NCBI RefSeq assembly: GCF_003626975.1
Contig: NZ_CP032616.1
Span: 1,612,001 to 1,676,000 of the forward strand
Length of the DNA: 64,000 bases
Direction: 5' to 3'
DNA from: Pseudomonas sp. DY-1
Lineage (GTDB): Bacteria > Pseudomonadota > Gammaproteobacteria > Pseudomonadales > Pseudomonadaceae
Position numbers and translations under genes: made by a program. The first letter of the stretch is position 1. Every line of letters starts with the position of its first letter. Below the pieces are notes generated by a model that was given only the letters and a program-made list of their open reading frames with translations, was not told the DNA's origin and ran no database searches. This document shows positions 26,969 through 36,711 of the stretch, piece by piece.

Positions 26969-28279
26969 ATGAACATGATTGCCAATACCGCCTTGCTTGA
27001 CCCGATGGAAACCGCCAGCGTCGACCAGCTGCGCCAGCACCAGCTGGAACGCCTGCGCTGGAGCCTCAAGCACGCCTACGAAAACGTTCCGCTGTACCGC
27101 CAACGCTTCGATGAGAAAGGCGTACACCCGGACGACCTGAGATCCCTGGAAGACCTGGCGAAATTCCCCTTCACCGGCAAGAACGACCTGCGCGACAACT
27201 ACCCCTACGGCATGTTCGCCGTGCCGCAGAGCGAGATCGTGCGCATCCACGCTTCCAGCGGCACCACTGGCAAGCCCACGGTGGTCGGCTACACCCAGAA
27301 CGACATCGACACCTGGGCCAACGTGGTCGCGCGCTCGATCCGCGCGGCCGGCGGTCGCAAGGGTGACAAGGTGCATATTTCCTACGGCTACGGCCTGTTC
27401 ACCGGCGGCCTGGGCGCCCACTACGGCGCCGAGCGCCTGGGCTGCACTGTGATCCCGATGTCCGGTGGCCAGACCGAGAAGCAAGTCCAGCTGATCCGTG
27501 ACTTCCAACCGGACATCATCATGGTCACCCCGTCGTACATGCTGAACCTGGCCGACGAGATCGAGCGCCAGGGCATCGACCCGCACAAGCTGGCCCTGCG
27601 CCTCGGCATCTTCGGCGCCGAACCCTGGACCGCCGAACTGCGCCGCGCCATCGAAGAACGCATGGGCATTACCGCTCTGGACATCTACGGCCTGTCGGAA
27701 ATCATGGGCCCCGGGGTCGCCATGGAATGCGCGGAAACCAAAGACGGCCCGACCATCTGGGAAGACCACTTCTACCCCGAGATCATCGACCCGGTGACCG
27801 GAGAAGTAGTGCCGGACGGCCAGATGGGCGAGCTGGTGTTCACCTCGCTGTCCAAGGAAGCGCTGCCGATGATCCGTTATCGCACCCGCGACCTGACCCG
27901 CCTGCTGCCGGGCACCGCCCGCCCCATGCGGCGCATGGACAAGATCACCGGCCGCAGCGACGACATGCTGATCATCCGCGGCGTGAACGTGTTCCCGACC
28001 CAGATCGAAGAACAGGTGCTGAAGGTCAAGCAACTCTCCGAGAACTACGAGATCCACCTGTTCCGCAACGGCAACCTGGACAGCATCGAGGTGCATGTCG
28101 AGCTCAAGCACGAGCACGAGAACCTCGGCGAGTCGCAACAGCAGGTGCTGTGCAACGAGCTCTCCAAGTACATCAAGACCTACATCGGCATCAGCTCGCG
28201 CATCGTCCTGCGCCCCTGCTATTCACTGAAACGCTCCGAAGGCAAGGCCTGCCACGTGTACGACAATCGCAACAAGTAA
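26969..28279 (+). CDS. paaK: Phenylacetate-CoA ligase PaaK
   Basis: 436-residue cytosolic ligase that activates phenylacetate to phenylacetyl-CoA, the first step of the pathway and the source of the PaaX inducer. The P-loop-like adenylate motif is HASSGTTGKPTVVGY; YGLSEIMGPG and the hinge GRSDDMLIIRGVNVFPTQIE are present. It is the last gene of the paaF-K operon, followed at once by a strong terminator. Confidence 0.96.
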   Translation: MNMIANTALLDPMETASVDQLRQHQLERLRWSLKHAYENVPLYRQRFDEKGVHPDDLRSLEDLAKFPFTGKNDLRDNYPYGMFAVPQSEIVRIHASSGTTGKPTVVGYTQNDIDTWANVVARSIRAAGGRKGDKVHISYGYGLFTGGLGAHYGAERLGCTVIPMSGGQTEKQVQLIRDFQPDIIMVTPSYMLNLADEIERQGIDPHKLALRLGIFGAEPWTAELRRAIEERMGITALDIYGLSEIMGPGVAMECAETKDGPTIWEDHFYPEIIDPVTGEVVPDGQMGELVFTSLSKEALPMIRYRTRDLTRLLPGTARPMRRMDKITGRSDDMLIIRGVNVFPTQIEEQVLKVKQLSENYEIHLFRNGNLDSIEVHVELKHEHENLGESQQQVLCNELSKYIKTYIGISSRIVLRPCYSLKRSEGKACHVYDNRNK

Positions 28280-28290
28280 CCCTCGCGAAA

Positions 28291-28322
28291 TGAAAAAGCC
28301 CCGCTTCGGCGGGGCTTTTTCA
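28291..28322. terminator. Rho-independent terminator after paaK
   Basis: AAAAAGCCCCGC, TTCG loop, GCGGGGCTTTTT: a perfect stem with a T-run, 11 bases after the paaK stop. The A-run on the left makes it usable in both directions. Confidence 0.95.
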
Positions 28323-28538
28323 TGGGCAGGAACAATCGGCGAAAGACGCATTTCTTTCCGCCAGCCCAAAGACATCACAGCGCATTGACCGCTGGTCGGC
28401 GCAAGCACCACTCGATTGGCGAGTCTGTCGAACCGGCACTATCTAGATCGACTCATTAGTGAATCGGGCGCGTGATCCCTGCGTGTACCGGATGCGACAG
28501 ACAACTTTTTTTCACACCATCCAGAAAGGAGAATGGAT

Positions 28539-28892
28539 ATGAGCTACGTAGATGGATTCCTGGTACCCGTTCCCACCGCCAGCCGTGAGGCCTACCGCAA
28601 GGTGGCCGAGATGGCTGCTGGCGTCTTCAAGGAATGCGGCGCCCTCAGCGTCGTCGAGTGCTGGGGTAACGACGTACCCGAGGGCAAGGTGACCTCCTTC
28701 CCCATGGCAGTGAAATTGAAGGAAGGTGAAACCGTGGTCTTCTCCTGGATCACCTGGCCGTCCAAGCAGGTCAGAGACGAAGGCATGAAGAAAGCGATGG
28801 AAGACCCGCGCATGAAACCCGACCCGAGCACCATGCCTTTCGATGGGCAGCGGATGATCTTTGGCGGTTTCGAGGTGTTGGTAAGCGCGTGA
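28539..28892 (+). CDS. DUF1428 family protein
   Basis: 117-residue small protein of the DUF1428 (YbaA-like, dimeric alpha-beta barrel-like) family, function unknown. It begins MSYVDGFLVPVPTASREAYR and contains DVPEGKVTSFPMAVKLKEGE and FDGQRMIFGGFEVL, all typical. AGGAG at 28527 fits the ATG at 28539 better than the ATG at 28533. It stands alone between the paaK terminator and the T6SS block. The 210 bases upstream hold no recognisable element. Confidence 0.85.
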   Translation: MSYVDGFLVPVPTASREAYRKVAEMAAGVFKECGALSVVECWGNDVPEGKVTSFPMAVKLKEGETVVFSWITWPSKQVRDEGMKKAMEDPRMKPDPSTMPFDGQRMIFGGFEVLVSA

Positions 28893-28906
28893 TGAGCTGT
28901 TGGACG

Positions 28907-29103
28907 GGGGCAGCTGTGCTGCCCTTTCGCGAATGAATTCGCTCCCACAAAAGACAGCGGCGACGTGCTTGAACTGTGGGAGCGATTTCAATCGCGATGC
29001 AGGTCGAAGACCTGCCTGATAGCTCAGGCCAAACCCCGTGCACGAACCTTGTAGGGGCTATTTCAATCGCCAGGCGGACCGCAGGTACGCCACTCGCCCC
29101 TAC
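28907..29103. repeat. Cluster of three REP palindromes, overlapping the tssA stop
   Basis: Three REP units: GGGCAGCTGTGCTGCCC...CGCGAATGAATTCGCTCCCAC, then CTGTGGGAGCGATTTCAATCGCG, then TTGTAGGGGCTATTTCAATC ending CGCCCCTAC. The last bases include the tssA stop codon (29100-29102, minus). This marks the boundary between the paa block and the T6SS block. Confidence 0.75.
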
Positions 29104-30176
29104 TTGAGTACACCCAGGAGCTTCCACAGGCGGCGGGATTCGGCATCGGCCGTGATCAACTCATCCAGCAGAGTGCTCAGCGGCTGGTTGCCCCATTCCA
29201 CCGCGCGGCGGATCACATAGGGCACCGGGCTGTGTGGCTCTGTGCGGGCGAGGTAGTCGGCGATCAGAGCCAATTGGCGGTAGGCCTCTTCGCGGCTACC
29301 CGGTGTGCCGCTGAAGCTGGGCGCGACCTCCGCGGCGGCGGCAATCGGAGCTGCCGAGGATTCGGAGGCTGGCTCCATGGCAGGCGGCGTCTGGGATTGC
29401 ATGGGGGCGAACTCCTGCATGAGCGAGCGGATGGCGTTCAGGGTCTGGTGCAAAGGAGCGAAGCTGGGAGCCAGGTCACCCAGCCAGCCGTCGCTCCAGG
29501 CATCCAGGCGACCGAGTTCCGCCAGGCTCGCCTCCGCGCCCTGACGCACGCGCAGGAAACTCGCCGGTGACATCTGCCTGAGCGTTTCATCGAGCTTGCG
29601 CTGCTCCAGCCGTGCCGCCTCGGCGGCGACCTTATCCGCCTTGCTGTCGCTGGCCTGCACCTGCCGTTGCTGGAGTTGCTGCCAGCCGTGCAGAGTCAGG
29701 TGGGCGAGATCGGAATGCTCGGCACCGAACAGCGCGCATCGGGTCAGTACGATTTCGCTGTAGCGACGCACCATCCACTCCAGCGGCGCCACGCGCCAGG
29801 AACGGTCGCCGTCCTCCGGTTGCGGGTGCAGATCGTCGGGGTAGCGCTCACAGAGTCCGGCGAGCAACCCCAGCGCCGGCGCCAGGCCGTCGAGTCCGCT
29901 GCGCAGGAGCCAGGCCTCGCCCAACCAGGCAGCCAGCATCAGGTCCTTGCTGCGTTCACGGAGCAGCTCGCTGGCCAGGTGCTCCACAGCAGCCCAGTCA
30001 CCTCGCTTGAGGTCCGCTTGCCAGACTCCCGCGGGCAGGCTGGCGTCGTCCTCCCGGCGCAGCTCTCGCAGACGGTCCCAGGCGGGGTCGTAGCGCAGGC
30101 TGGGACCGCAGGGTTCGGTATCGGAAATGGGGTCCAGCAGCTCGCTGGCCGGGCTATCGGTCATCGGCAGGTTCAT
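29100..30176 (-). CDS. tssA: T6SS protein TssA
   Basis: 358-residue TssA. The N-terminal ImpA_N region (about residues 14-130) has LLDPISDTEPCGPSLRYDP and WLGEAWLLRSGLDGLAPAL. A variable Pro/Ala-rich linker follows, then a C-terminal part with GSREEAYRQLALIADYLART and PHSPVPYVIRRAVEWG, typical of the short C-terminal forms. TssA organises baseplate assembly and sheath polymerisation in the cytoplasm. Its ATG overlaps the tssM stop codon (ATGA). It is the last gene of tssJ-K-L-M-A. Confidence 0.93.
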   Translation of the reverse strand: MNLPMTDSPASELLDPISDTEPCGPSLRYDPAWDRLRELRREDDASLPAGVWQADLKRGDWAAVEHLASELLRERSKDLMLAAWLGEAWLLRSGLDGLAPALGLLAGLCERYPDDLHPQPEDGDRSWRVAPLEWMVRRYSEIVLTRCALFGAEHSDLAHLTLHGWQQLQQRQVQASDSKADKVAAEAARLEQRKLDETLRQMSPASFLRVRQGAEASLAELGRLDAWSDGWLGDLAPSFAPLHQTLNAIRSLMQEFAPMQSQTPPAMEPASESSAAPIAAAAEVAPSFSGTPGSREEAYRQLALIADYLARTEPHSPVPYVIRRAVEWGNQPLSTLLDELITADAESRRLWKLLGVLK

Positions 30177-33100
30177 GGCGTCGCCTCGGTGCTGACCAGG
30201 GAAGCGCTGTGGCTATTGATGAAGGGCGAGCGCGGAGCCTTCACCGGCAGGGGCTGAATTGACAGCGGCAGCTTGCCCCCCTGCGTCATCAGCGACAGGC
30301 GCATGAACATCAACGCCTGCTGGTTGCCGCTCGGAGTACCGCGCACCGGCACCTGAAGGGTCAGCGGAAAGTCGGTGTAATCCATGCTCGGCTGCCGTTG
30401 CAGCACCACATGGGAGCGCATCAGGCGCAACAGCGCCCACGGCCCGCGGTACTCCCAGCCCGCCTCCAGATCGGACACCGCCATGCTCGGCTGCAACGGG
30501 TCGATGCTCGGTCTCTGGCTGCCGTCCTTGGCCCAGCGCAGCAACAGCTGCACGGGATCGCCGACGTTCCAGTGCAGACGCTGCACTTCGCCGGGGAAGC
30601 CGATCTGCTTGTCGCCAGCATGCAGACCCCAGGCGATTACCTGGTCCGCTCCGCGCTCGTCATCGCGGTCGGTGCGCCAGCGCACGTCCAGCTCGACGCC
30701 CAGGGAGCCAGAAGGGTCGCGCAGGAACAGCGGGCCAAGCCAGCTACGCGCCTGTTTCAGACGGGCGAGGAAGTCCTCCGCTGCAGGGCGATCGCTGGCG
30801 TTGCTCCATTTCAGGCCTTCTTCAGCCTGCGCCAGCCGGCTGTCGATCAGTTCCACCAGGTGCTGCACCCGTGCCGGGTCGGCATCATCGGCCTGAAGGC
30901 TGTAGGCGAAGGGGAAGCGGTCAGCGAGGTACTGGTTGAAGTAGTCCGCCAGGTCATTCCAGGCCTGGGCGGCACGCTGCTGCTGCAACTGGCTGCAGCG
31001 CTGCGACGCCTGTTCGCGCAGGACATGGGTACGCCGGGACAGATCGCCGACACCGGCGGAAAGGGTGGCGGTGGCCAGCACCTGGGTGCAGGAACCCATG
31101 TCCATTTCGACGAAGTCGCGGCTGACCAGTTGCTCGAACAGCGCCGGTGAGCTGGCAGGGTTCTGGGCCTTGTACTTGATCATTTCCTCGCTCAGGGCAG
31201 CCAGGCGCGCCACCCGGTCCCGCTCGGAGGAAGACAACCCTGCCTGCTCCTGGAGCCACGTCAGCGCTGGCGCCGCGCCCTCACTGGTGGAAAGGATGAC
31301 TGCGAACTGCTGGCCCAGGCTGTTCTTCAGGTCCTGCACATCGCTGGAGCGGAAGAGTTGCAGACCGAGATTGCGGCCACCGTCCCATTGGTAGATGTCG
31401 AAGCGCTGGGTAAATACCGGTAAGGCATCGATGCTGCCCAAAGCTGAATCGACATCGGCCATGGCCATGCGGGTCAGCTGGCTGCGCAATGCGCCAGCAA
31501 GGTCGGTCCGATCGAGCTCGACCAGTGCGTTCAGAACCTGGCCGGCCTGTTCCACCGGAACATCGAAGGCCTTGCTGGCCCCGCCTGGCGGGCGCGGATC
31601 GGAAGCGCTGAGGCTGGCCCAGATGGCTCGCGTCGCCGCTTCACCAGCCGCCTTGAGCATGCCTTCGCGATAATCCGGCGGAATCAGTGCCAGCTCCTGG
31701 CCGACGAAGGCGCGATAGCTGTCGACGAAGCCCTGCGCCTGGGCCAATGCCCGCGAATCGACGTAGCGCAGTGTCCGCGGATCGGGCTCGGCGGCGTCCC
31801 GACGCAGGGCAACCACGACGAAATCGCGCTTGAGCAGCCCTTTGATCGCCTTTGCCAGCGCGCTGATGTGCTCTTGCATCGTCAGCGTGCCGCCCGCCTG
31901 ACGCTGCAACAGGTTGGAGCGAGTGCCGATGCTGGCGATCCACTGCCCGTGGAAGCCTTTGCGCAGGCGGGCCGCTTCGGCCTCGAGGTTTTGCTCCACC
32001 GCGGGGCCCAGCAAACTGTTCTGACGCACAGTTTCCATGTGATTGCGATAACCCGGAACCAGCTCCTCGCCATTGCTGTGGCTCCAGGCGGAGTTGGTCA
32101 GGGCGATCAGGTCTTCGAGGGTATCGATCAGGCTGTTGATCTCTTCCAGCTCGGGCAGTGTATTGCCCTGCCCGCCTTGCAGGCTCTCGAGGTGCACCTT
32201 GAGGTACCCGGCCGGACGAACGAAGTTGTCGGCCAGGAAGTACTGCGTCAGCCAGAGCTTCATCAGCGCCTGATATTGCTGGCTCAGGGCCTGGCGCTGG
32301 GGCTGCAGGTCGAGCGGCGCCAGTCCCGGGCCGCCCAGCCCTCGCAAAACGCGCTCGTAATAGGCGCGGCGGCGCAGGTCGGCCGTGTTCAAGTCCAGCC
32401 CGAGCGCGGTGTTGCCCAGTTGCGCCAATGGTTCCAGCACGCCCTTGTCACCGGACAGGACGTCGGCGAACAGCCGGTTCTGTTGCGCCAGGCTGGACAC
32501 GCCGTAGGCCAGCTTGCGCGCCTTGACATAGTTCGGCCAATCCTCGGGCTGCTCGCCTTCGACGCTGGTGCGTCGATCACCCACGCGGATCGCCAACAGC
32601 TTGTCCAGCTCCACTCGCTGCAGCTGTCCCAGGGGGTGCATCGCCTCGCTGCGCGCCATGGACCGGAGGACGTTGTCCATGCGTCCATCGAGGGAGGAAA
32701 ACCAGGAGGTGGGATAGACCAGCGAGGCGAAATGCCAGCGCGGAGCATCCTGCAGCAGGCGCCAGAAGCCCAGCAGGTTACGCCGCGCCTGCTCCGCGCT
32801 GCGCGCCGGGTCCTTCAGCGTCACATGATTGTTCTGCGCAACCTGCAGCACACGCGTCAGCTCGCGGGCGTCACGCTGGCCGTCATGCCACACCCAGAGC
32901 ATCCCGAGGAGCCAGAAAGCGCCGATGACCGCCGCCGTACCGGCAACTACCTGCTGCCAGCGCTGACGCAGGCGCAAGATGCGCGGCACCGCCTGGGCCA
33001 GGCCCTGTTCAGCGAGGAATCGTTGGCGCCAGAGCGAGCGCGTGAACACGCCGCGCGCCGGAGCCAGTTCGCGGGCGGTCAGCTCCCACGATTCGGGATC

Positions 33101-33994
33101 GCTGGCGAACGCTTGAGCCGAGCTGAGATAGAGCCCCCGCAGCCGCGGTGCCTCGCCCTGGGCATTACCCTGGAATACCGGCTCGAGCAGCGCGCGCAGG
33201 TTGCCCCGCAAGCCATCCAGCTGACCCGGCAGACGGTAGAGGTCTTCTCCCAGCTCACCCTTGATAGCCGCTACTTCGAGGATCGCCGCCTGCACACCCT
33301 GGATCACCTGGTCGATGGCGTCATCCAGCCAGTAGCCCTGCCAGCCCGCCTCCAGGGCATAGGGTGATGCCCAACCCAGGGCGCGCTCACGGCCTTCTTC
33401 CGGCAATGCGGCTACCAATTCCTGAAACCCCTGCATTTCCTCGAGGCCAGTGACCAGCACATGTACCGGTAGGCTCAGGCCCAGACGCTGCAGCATTTCG
33501 CCGAAGCGGCGACGCGCGGCGATGGCATCGGCTGCCAACTGCGCATCGTCCAGCAGGCGCGCCAGCGGGATGGTCCAGATCACACCATCCAGGGGCCGCT
33601 GGCCACGCAAGCGCAGCAACATGCCGAGCAGTCGACGCCATGCGAAGGCCGGAACGGTTCCACCCTCCTCCGGCAGAAACAGGCCTTGGGGCACTACCAG
33701 CAGACAGCCGTCGGGGTCGAGCCACCAGCGACCAAACCAGGCAGCCCGCCCAGCCGGCGCCAATTGCCAGTCCAGGCACAACTGGCCGCCTTCACGCGGG
33801 TCGCCCACCAGCAATAGCCAGGGAGTCTGATAACGATCCTGGCTGCCCTGGTCGTGTTCCATCTTGCGCACGGCGGCATAGAAGCTGCGGATGGCCGCGC
33901 CGGACTGGGTGCGCAACCACCACCAAAGCACCGCGAGGGCGGCCAGCAGCAGGAGCAGCGCCAGGACTATCAGGGCAATGGCGAAGCCGCTCAT
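30173..33994 (-). CDS. tssM: T6SS inner-membrane protein TssM (IcmF)
   Basis: 1273-residue IcmF-type protein that with TssL and TssJ forms the trans-envelope complex. Membrane segments are at about residues 5-26 and 350-369; only one segment is evident at the N-terminus. The cytoplasmic domain between them should carry a nucleotide site, but the P-loop position reads LVGDPREGGQL (62-72) and the usual TKxD position reads TGLEE (182-186), so the NTPase looks degenerate. The long C-terminal periplasmic part matches the family. It overlaps tssL (ATGA) and tssA (ATGA). Confidence 0.95.
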   Translation of the reverse strand: MSGFAIALIVLALLLLLAALAVLWWWLRTQSGAAIRSFYAAVRKMEHDQGSQDRYQTPWLLLVGDPREGGQLCLDWQLAPAGRAAWFGRWWLDPDGCLLVVPQGLFLPEEGGTVPAFAWRRLLGMLLRLRGQRPLDGVIWTIPLARLLDDAQLAADAIAARRRFGEMLQRLGLSLPVHVLVTGLEEMQGFQELVAALPEEGRERALGWASPYALEAGWQGYWLDDAIDQVIQGVQAAILEVAAIKGELGEDLYRLPGQLDGLRGNLRALLEPVFQGNAQGEAPRLRGLYLSSAQAFASDPESWELTARELAPARGVFTRSLWRQRFLAEQGLAQAVPRILRLRQRWQQVVAGTAAVIGAFWLLGMLWVWHDGQRDARELTRVLQVAQNNHVTLKDPARSAEQARRNLLGFWRLLQDAPRWHFASLVYPTSWFSSLDGRMDNVLRSMARSEAMHPLGQLQRVELDKLLAIRVGDRRTSVEGEQPEDWPNYVKARKLAYGVSSLAQQNRLFADVLSGDKGVLEPLAQLGNTALGLDLNTADLRRRAYYERVLRGLGGPGLAPLDLQPQRQALSQQYQALMKLWLTQYFLADNFVRPAGYLKVHLESLQGGQGNTLPELEEINSLIDTLEDLIALTNSAWSHSNGEELVPGYRNHMETVRQNSLLGPAVEQNLEAEAARLRKGFHGQWIASIGTRSNLLQRQAGGTLTMQEHISALAKAIKGLLKRDFVVVALRRDAAEPDPRTLRYVDSRALAQAQGFVDSYRAFVGQELALIPPDYREGMLKAAGEAATRAIWASLSASDPRPPGGASKAFDVPVEQAGQVLNALVELDRTDLAGALRSQLTRMAMADVDSALGSIDALPVFTQRFDIYQWDGGRNLGLQLFRSSDVQDLKNSLGQQFAVILSTSEGAAPALTWLQEQAGLSSSERDRVARLAALSEEMIKYKAQNPASSPALFEQLVSRDFVEMDMGSCTQVLATATLSAGVGDLSRRTHVLREQASQRCSQLQQQRAAQAWNDLADYFNQYLADRFPFAYSLQADDADPARVQHLVELIDSRLAQAEEGLKWSNASDRPAAEDFLARLKQARSWLGPLFLRDPSGSLGVELDVRWRTDRDDERGADQVIAWGLHAGDKQIGFPGEVQRLHWNVGDPVQLLLRWAKDGSQRPSIDPLQPSMAVSDLEAGWEYRGPWALLRLMRSHVVLQRQPSMDYTDFPLTLQVPVRGTPSGNQQALMFMRLSLMTQGGKLPLSIQPLPVKAPRSPFINSHSASLVSTEATP

Positions 33995-34761
33995 TCCGAC
34001 TGTTCCCCGTCATCCAGCGTGGCGGCCAGGTGCAGGACGGGTTCCAGTTCGGACTGGATGTCGCTCCACAGCCACTGCCCAAGGGCTGTCAGCAGCAGCG
34101 CAAAACCTGCAATCGCCAATCCCAGGCGCAGGCCATCCGGCAAAGCCCGACGCAGGGGCCGGCTCAGCGGCTCGGCGCGCAGTGGGCGCTCGAGGCTCTG
34201 CAGTGCGCCTTGAGCGACGGGCTCGCGCTGCCAGGCGAAGGTGAACAACGCCTGCCGCCAGCGTTCGTGCATGGCCTGACCACGCTCACCGCGCAGCTGG
34301 CCGTGGAAGCCCAGCACCAGGCATTGCAGGTAGACATTGGCCAGGTCGCGGGTGGCCGGAATACGCTCCTTGAGCAGGTTGCGAATGGCCGTGGGCACGC
34401 GCTCGCCGGCATTGCGCGACCCATAGAGCCGCGCCTCCAGCGGGCGTTCCTGCCAGGCGATCTGGCCAGCCCAACTGCCGAACAACAGGGTTTCATCCAG
34501 CAGCGCCACGAAGGCGTAGACCATCGCCTTGACCTGGGCCGCCGCCGGCTCGCCGACACTGGCAAACGCGCTGCGCCAGAGGCGGCGAACGATGCGCGTG
34601 GCAGTCTCGGCCGTGCGCTCCACCAGTTGGCCGTCGCTGTCGTCGGCATCTTCCAGCTCGTCCCAGGCATCACGCCATTCCAACCAGGCCTGGCGAAAAG
34701 CGAGGCTCAGGGGTGCCTCGCCGAACTCCGGCGGATACAGGGCCACACTCCTTTCCGGCAT
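33991..34761 (-). CDS. tssL: T6SS inner-membrane protein TssL (DotU)
   Basis: 256-residue DotU-family protein with a cytoplasmic helical domain (about 15-185; KAMVYAFVALLDETLLF is the typical core) and one membrane segment near residues 222-243. No C-terminal peptidoglycan-binding OmpA domain is present. It overlaps tssM by four bases and follows tssK after 18 bases. Confidence 0.94.
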   Translation of the reverse strand: MPERSVALYPPEFGEAPLSLAFRQAWLEWRDAWDELEDADDSDGQLVERTAETATRIVRRLWRSAFASVGEPAAAQVKAMVYAFVALLDETLLFGSWAGQIAWQERPLEARLYGSRNAGERVPTAIRNLLKERIPATRDLANVYLQCLVLGFHGQLRGERGQAMHERWRQALFTFAWQREPVAQGALQSLERPLRAEPLSRPLRRALPDGLRLGLAIAGFALLLTALGQWLWSDIQSELEPVLHLAATLDDGEQSE

Positions 34762-34779
34762 TTGCGCGTCCTTGGCTGG

Positions 34780-36114
34780 TCAGGCGAATTCGTGTGCGTT
34801 GGCGACGAACAGCACCACTTGCCAGGGCCCTACCAGCGCAGCCTGGCCGGGCACCACGATGCAGAGTTTCTGCTCGGGATCGAACCACTCTCCGGCAGCC
34901 TGGACCACGAACAGACGGGTGTCCTCACCCACACTGTAGGCAACCTGCTCGCCTCGGCTCATGGATTGGTGCGCCAGCCCACTCATGCGCTGGCGAGCAA
35001 GAGTCGGCACCTGACCCTGGGCGGCGATGATGGCCTGTCCCAGCCAGTAGGAAGCAGCCTGCTCCCCAGCGCCAGCCGGCATGCGCAGGCCGATTACCAG
35101 GCGCTGACGACGGGACTGGAGGTCCGGCAGTTGAATGGCGAAGCCCTGCTCCACCTGTTCGAAGACCAGGCAGCGATAACCGACCCGCACACGGGTCAGG
35201 GCGCTCTCCAGCCAGTCGAGTACTTCGTCGTAGCCGCGCTTTAGGTCGAGGTAATCCAGCGGCGCGAAGGCCGGAACGCCGGCCACCGGGTCCAGCGCGC
35301 ACCAGGCGCCAGCCATGCCCACGAGCAGGCCATGCAAGCGGTCAGGGGCGGCGATCCGGCTGTTCAGCGCCGCCTCCACTTCCGGCAACCGCGCCCAGAG
35401 TGCGGCGAGCTGCCGGCGAATCTCCACCATGTCGTCATGGTTGCCCGCCTGCTCCGCCTGACGCAGGCGTCCGCCGAGGAACAGACACTTCTCCCGCGTG
35501 CGGGCACAGAGGGCGGCAACCGCACGACCGAGCACGGATTCGGGAAGGACTCGCGGGGTTGGCGCCACATAGGACTGGCGAACGAAACCACCACCCTCCT
35601 TGGCGATCCGCAGGAGCGGCAGGCAGACCGAATCGGCACGACCGATCTCAGTCACCAGTCGCGCAGCCGGACGCCAGACCAGGATGGGTTCGGGGTGTTC
35701 GCCGCTGGCCAGGTCAGGCACGGCCTCGCCCACCGCCGATTGCAGGCGCCCACGCAGCGGCAGCACCTGGCCGCCTCGCCCGAGCGGGTTGACGGCCAGG
35801 AACACGGTGACGGTTGAAGTCGCGGACTGGGCGATGGCGGTGCTGAGGTCCAGCTCCAGCACTACGCCCTCGCCGGGCTTGATGCTGACCGGCAAACCGT
35901 CGGGCAGGATGGCTTCGAGGGCGAGCACGCGCACCAGGCCTGCGCTCAATGCAGCGGGGTCGAGTTCGAGTTGGGAGATGCCCCAGAACCAGGGATTGCC
36001 GGCTTGGGCGAAATGGGCGGCAAGGACTTCCGCGCGCAACCCTTGCAGCTGGAAATGCTGGGGCAGCAACTGCATGCCCTCGTGCCAGCACACCGCGTCA
36101 GGCAGAACTTTCAT
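34780..36114 (-). CDS. tssK: T6SS baseplate protein TssK
   Basis: 444-residue TssK, the trimeric adaptor that links the baseplate to the membrane complex. The conserved start region VCWHEGMQLLPQHFQLQGLR and WFWGISQLELDPAALSAG is present, as is the C-terminal part ending DTRLFVVQAAGEWFDPEQKL. The reading frame is intact. It lies between tssJ and tssL. Confidence 0.94.
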   Translation of the reverse strand: MKVLPDAVCWHEGMQLLPQHFQLQGLRAEVLAAHFAQAGNPWFWGISQLELDPAALSAGLVRVLALEAILPDGLPVSIKPGEGVVLELDLSTAIAQSATSTVTVFLAVNPLGRGGQVLPLRGRLQSAVGEAVPDLASGEHPEPILVWRPAARLVTEIGRADSVCLPLLRIAKEGGGFVRQSYVAPTPRVLPESVLGRAVAALCARTREKCLFLGGRLRQAEQAGNHDDMVEIRRQLAALWARLPEVEAALNSRIAAPDRLHGLLVGMAGAWCALDPVAGVPAFAPLDYLDLKRGYDEVLDWLESALTRVRVGYRCLVFEQVEQGFAIQLPDLQSRRQRLVIGLRMPAGAGEQAASYWLGQAIIAAQGQVPTLARQRMSGLAHQSMSRGEQVAYSVGEDTRLFVVQAAGEWFDPEQKLCIVVPGQAALVGPWQVVLFVANAHEFA

Positions 36115-36179
36115 ACCACTCCCCTTCGACGTCCAACGTTGTCGCGAGCTCGACGCCCTGCTGCTTCAGGGGCCTTTCG

Positions 36180-36653
36180 TCACTGCTCGTTCTCGCTCAG
36201 CAAGCGCATTTCCCTGCTATCGAACCGGAGCCAGGCACGGCTCTGCTCATCCAGTCTCAGGCGGTGAGCACCGGGTGTGTTATAGCCGGCAAAGACCAAA
36301 AGTCCAGCCGCGCTATCACCCGCCAGAGGAAACTCGCGAGCCTCCATGAATTGCCCGGGAACCAGCTCCAGGCTCCAGACGGAAAACTGCTGACGGTAGT
36401 CGCGGCGAAACTGCTCGCGATCGGCGAACCACTGCCGTGCGGTGATGCCGGAAAGCACCTTGAGCAACTCGGGATCGCGCACCGCGATGAAGTCGACGGC
36501 GATGGGTGTGTCGTCGTTGGCGCGCTCGGCGACATCCAGGGTCAGTGCGTCGAGTTGGACCTTCGGACCGAGTAGATCGGAGCATCCTCCCAGCAAGATC
36601 GCAGCGGCCAGGAACAACAATTTTGAACTGGAAATGAAACGTCCTTGCTTCAT
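36180..36653 (-). CDS. tssJ: T6SS outer-membrane lipoprotein TssJ
   Basis: 157-residue lipoprotein with a lipobox LGGC at residues 21-24 after a hydrophobic signal (LLFLAAAILL). TssJ holds the TssM periplasmic domain to the outer membrane. The body contains DDTPIAVDFIAVRDPEL and QFSVWSLELVPGQ, as in the family. The ATG at 36653 is chosen because it places the lipobox correctly; the ATG at 36719 is in frame but overlaps a palindrome. It is the first gene of the leftward T6SS operon. Confidence 0.9.
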   Translation of the reverse strand: MKQGRFISSSKLLFLAAAILLGGCSDLLGPKVQLDALTLDVAERANDDTPIAVDFIAVRDPELLKVLSGITARQWFADREQFRRDYRQQFSVWSLELVPGQFMEAREFPLAGDSAAGLLVFAGYNTPGAHRLRLDEQSRAWLRFDSREMRLLSENEQ

Positions 36654-36669
36654 GAAGGTCAGACTCTGG

Positions 36670-36683
36670 TTTGCATTTGCAAA
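36670..36683. promoter_or_regulatory. TTTGCA-TT-TGCAAA palindrome in the T6SS divergent region
   Basis: Small perfect palindrome 17 bases upstream of the tssJ start codon. It adjoins a TATAAAT on the minus strand (36684-36690) that could be a -10 element for tssJ. Confidence 0.35.
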
Positions 36684-36711
36684 TTTATAGACCTGTTCTA
36701 GCGTGTGTGAG

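Noticed and set aside
36665..36683. Sigma-54-like sequence TGGTTTGCATTTGCA in the T6SS divergent region
   Set aside because: GG and GC are 9 bases apart, not 10, so it is not a valid -24/-12 promoter.
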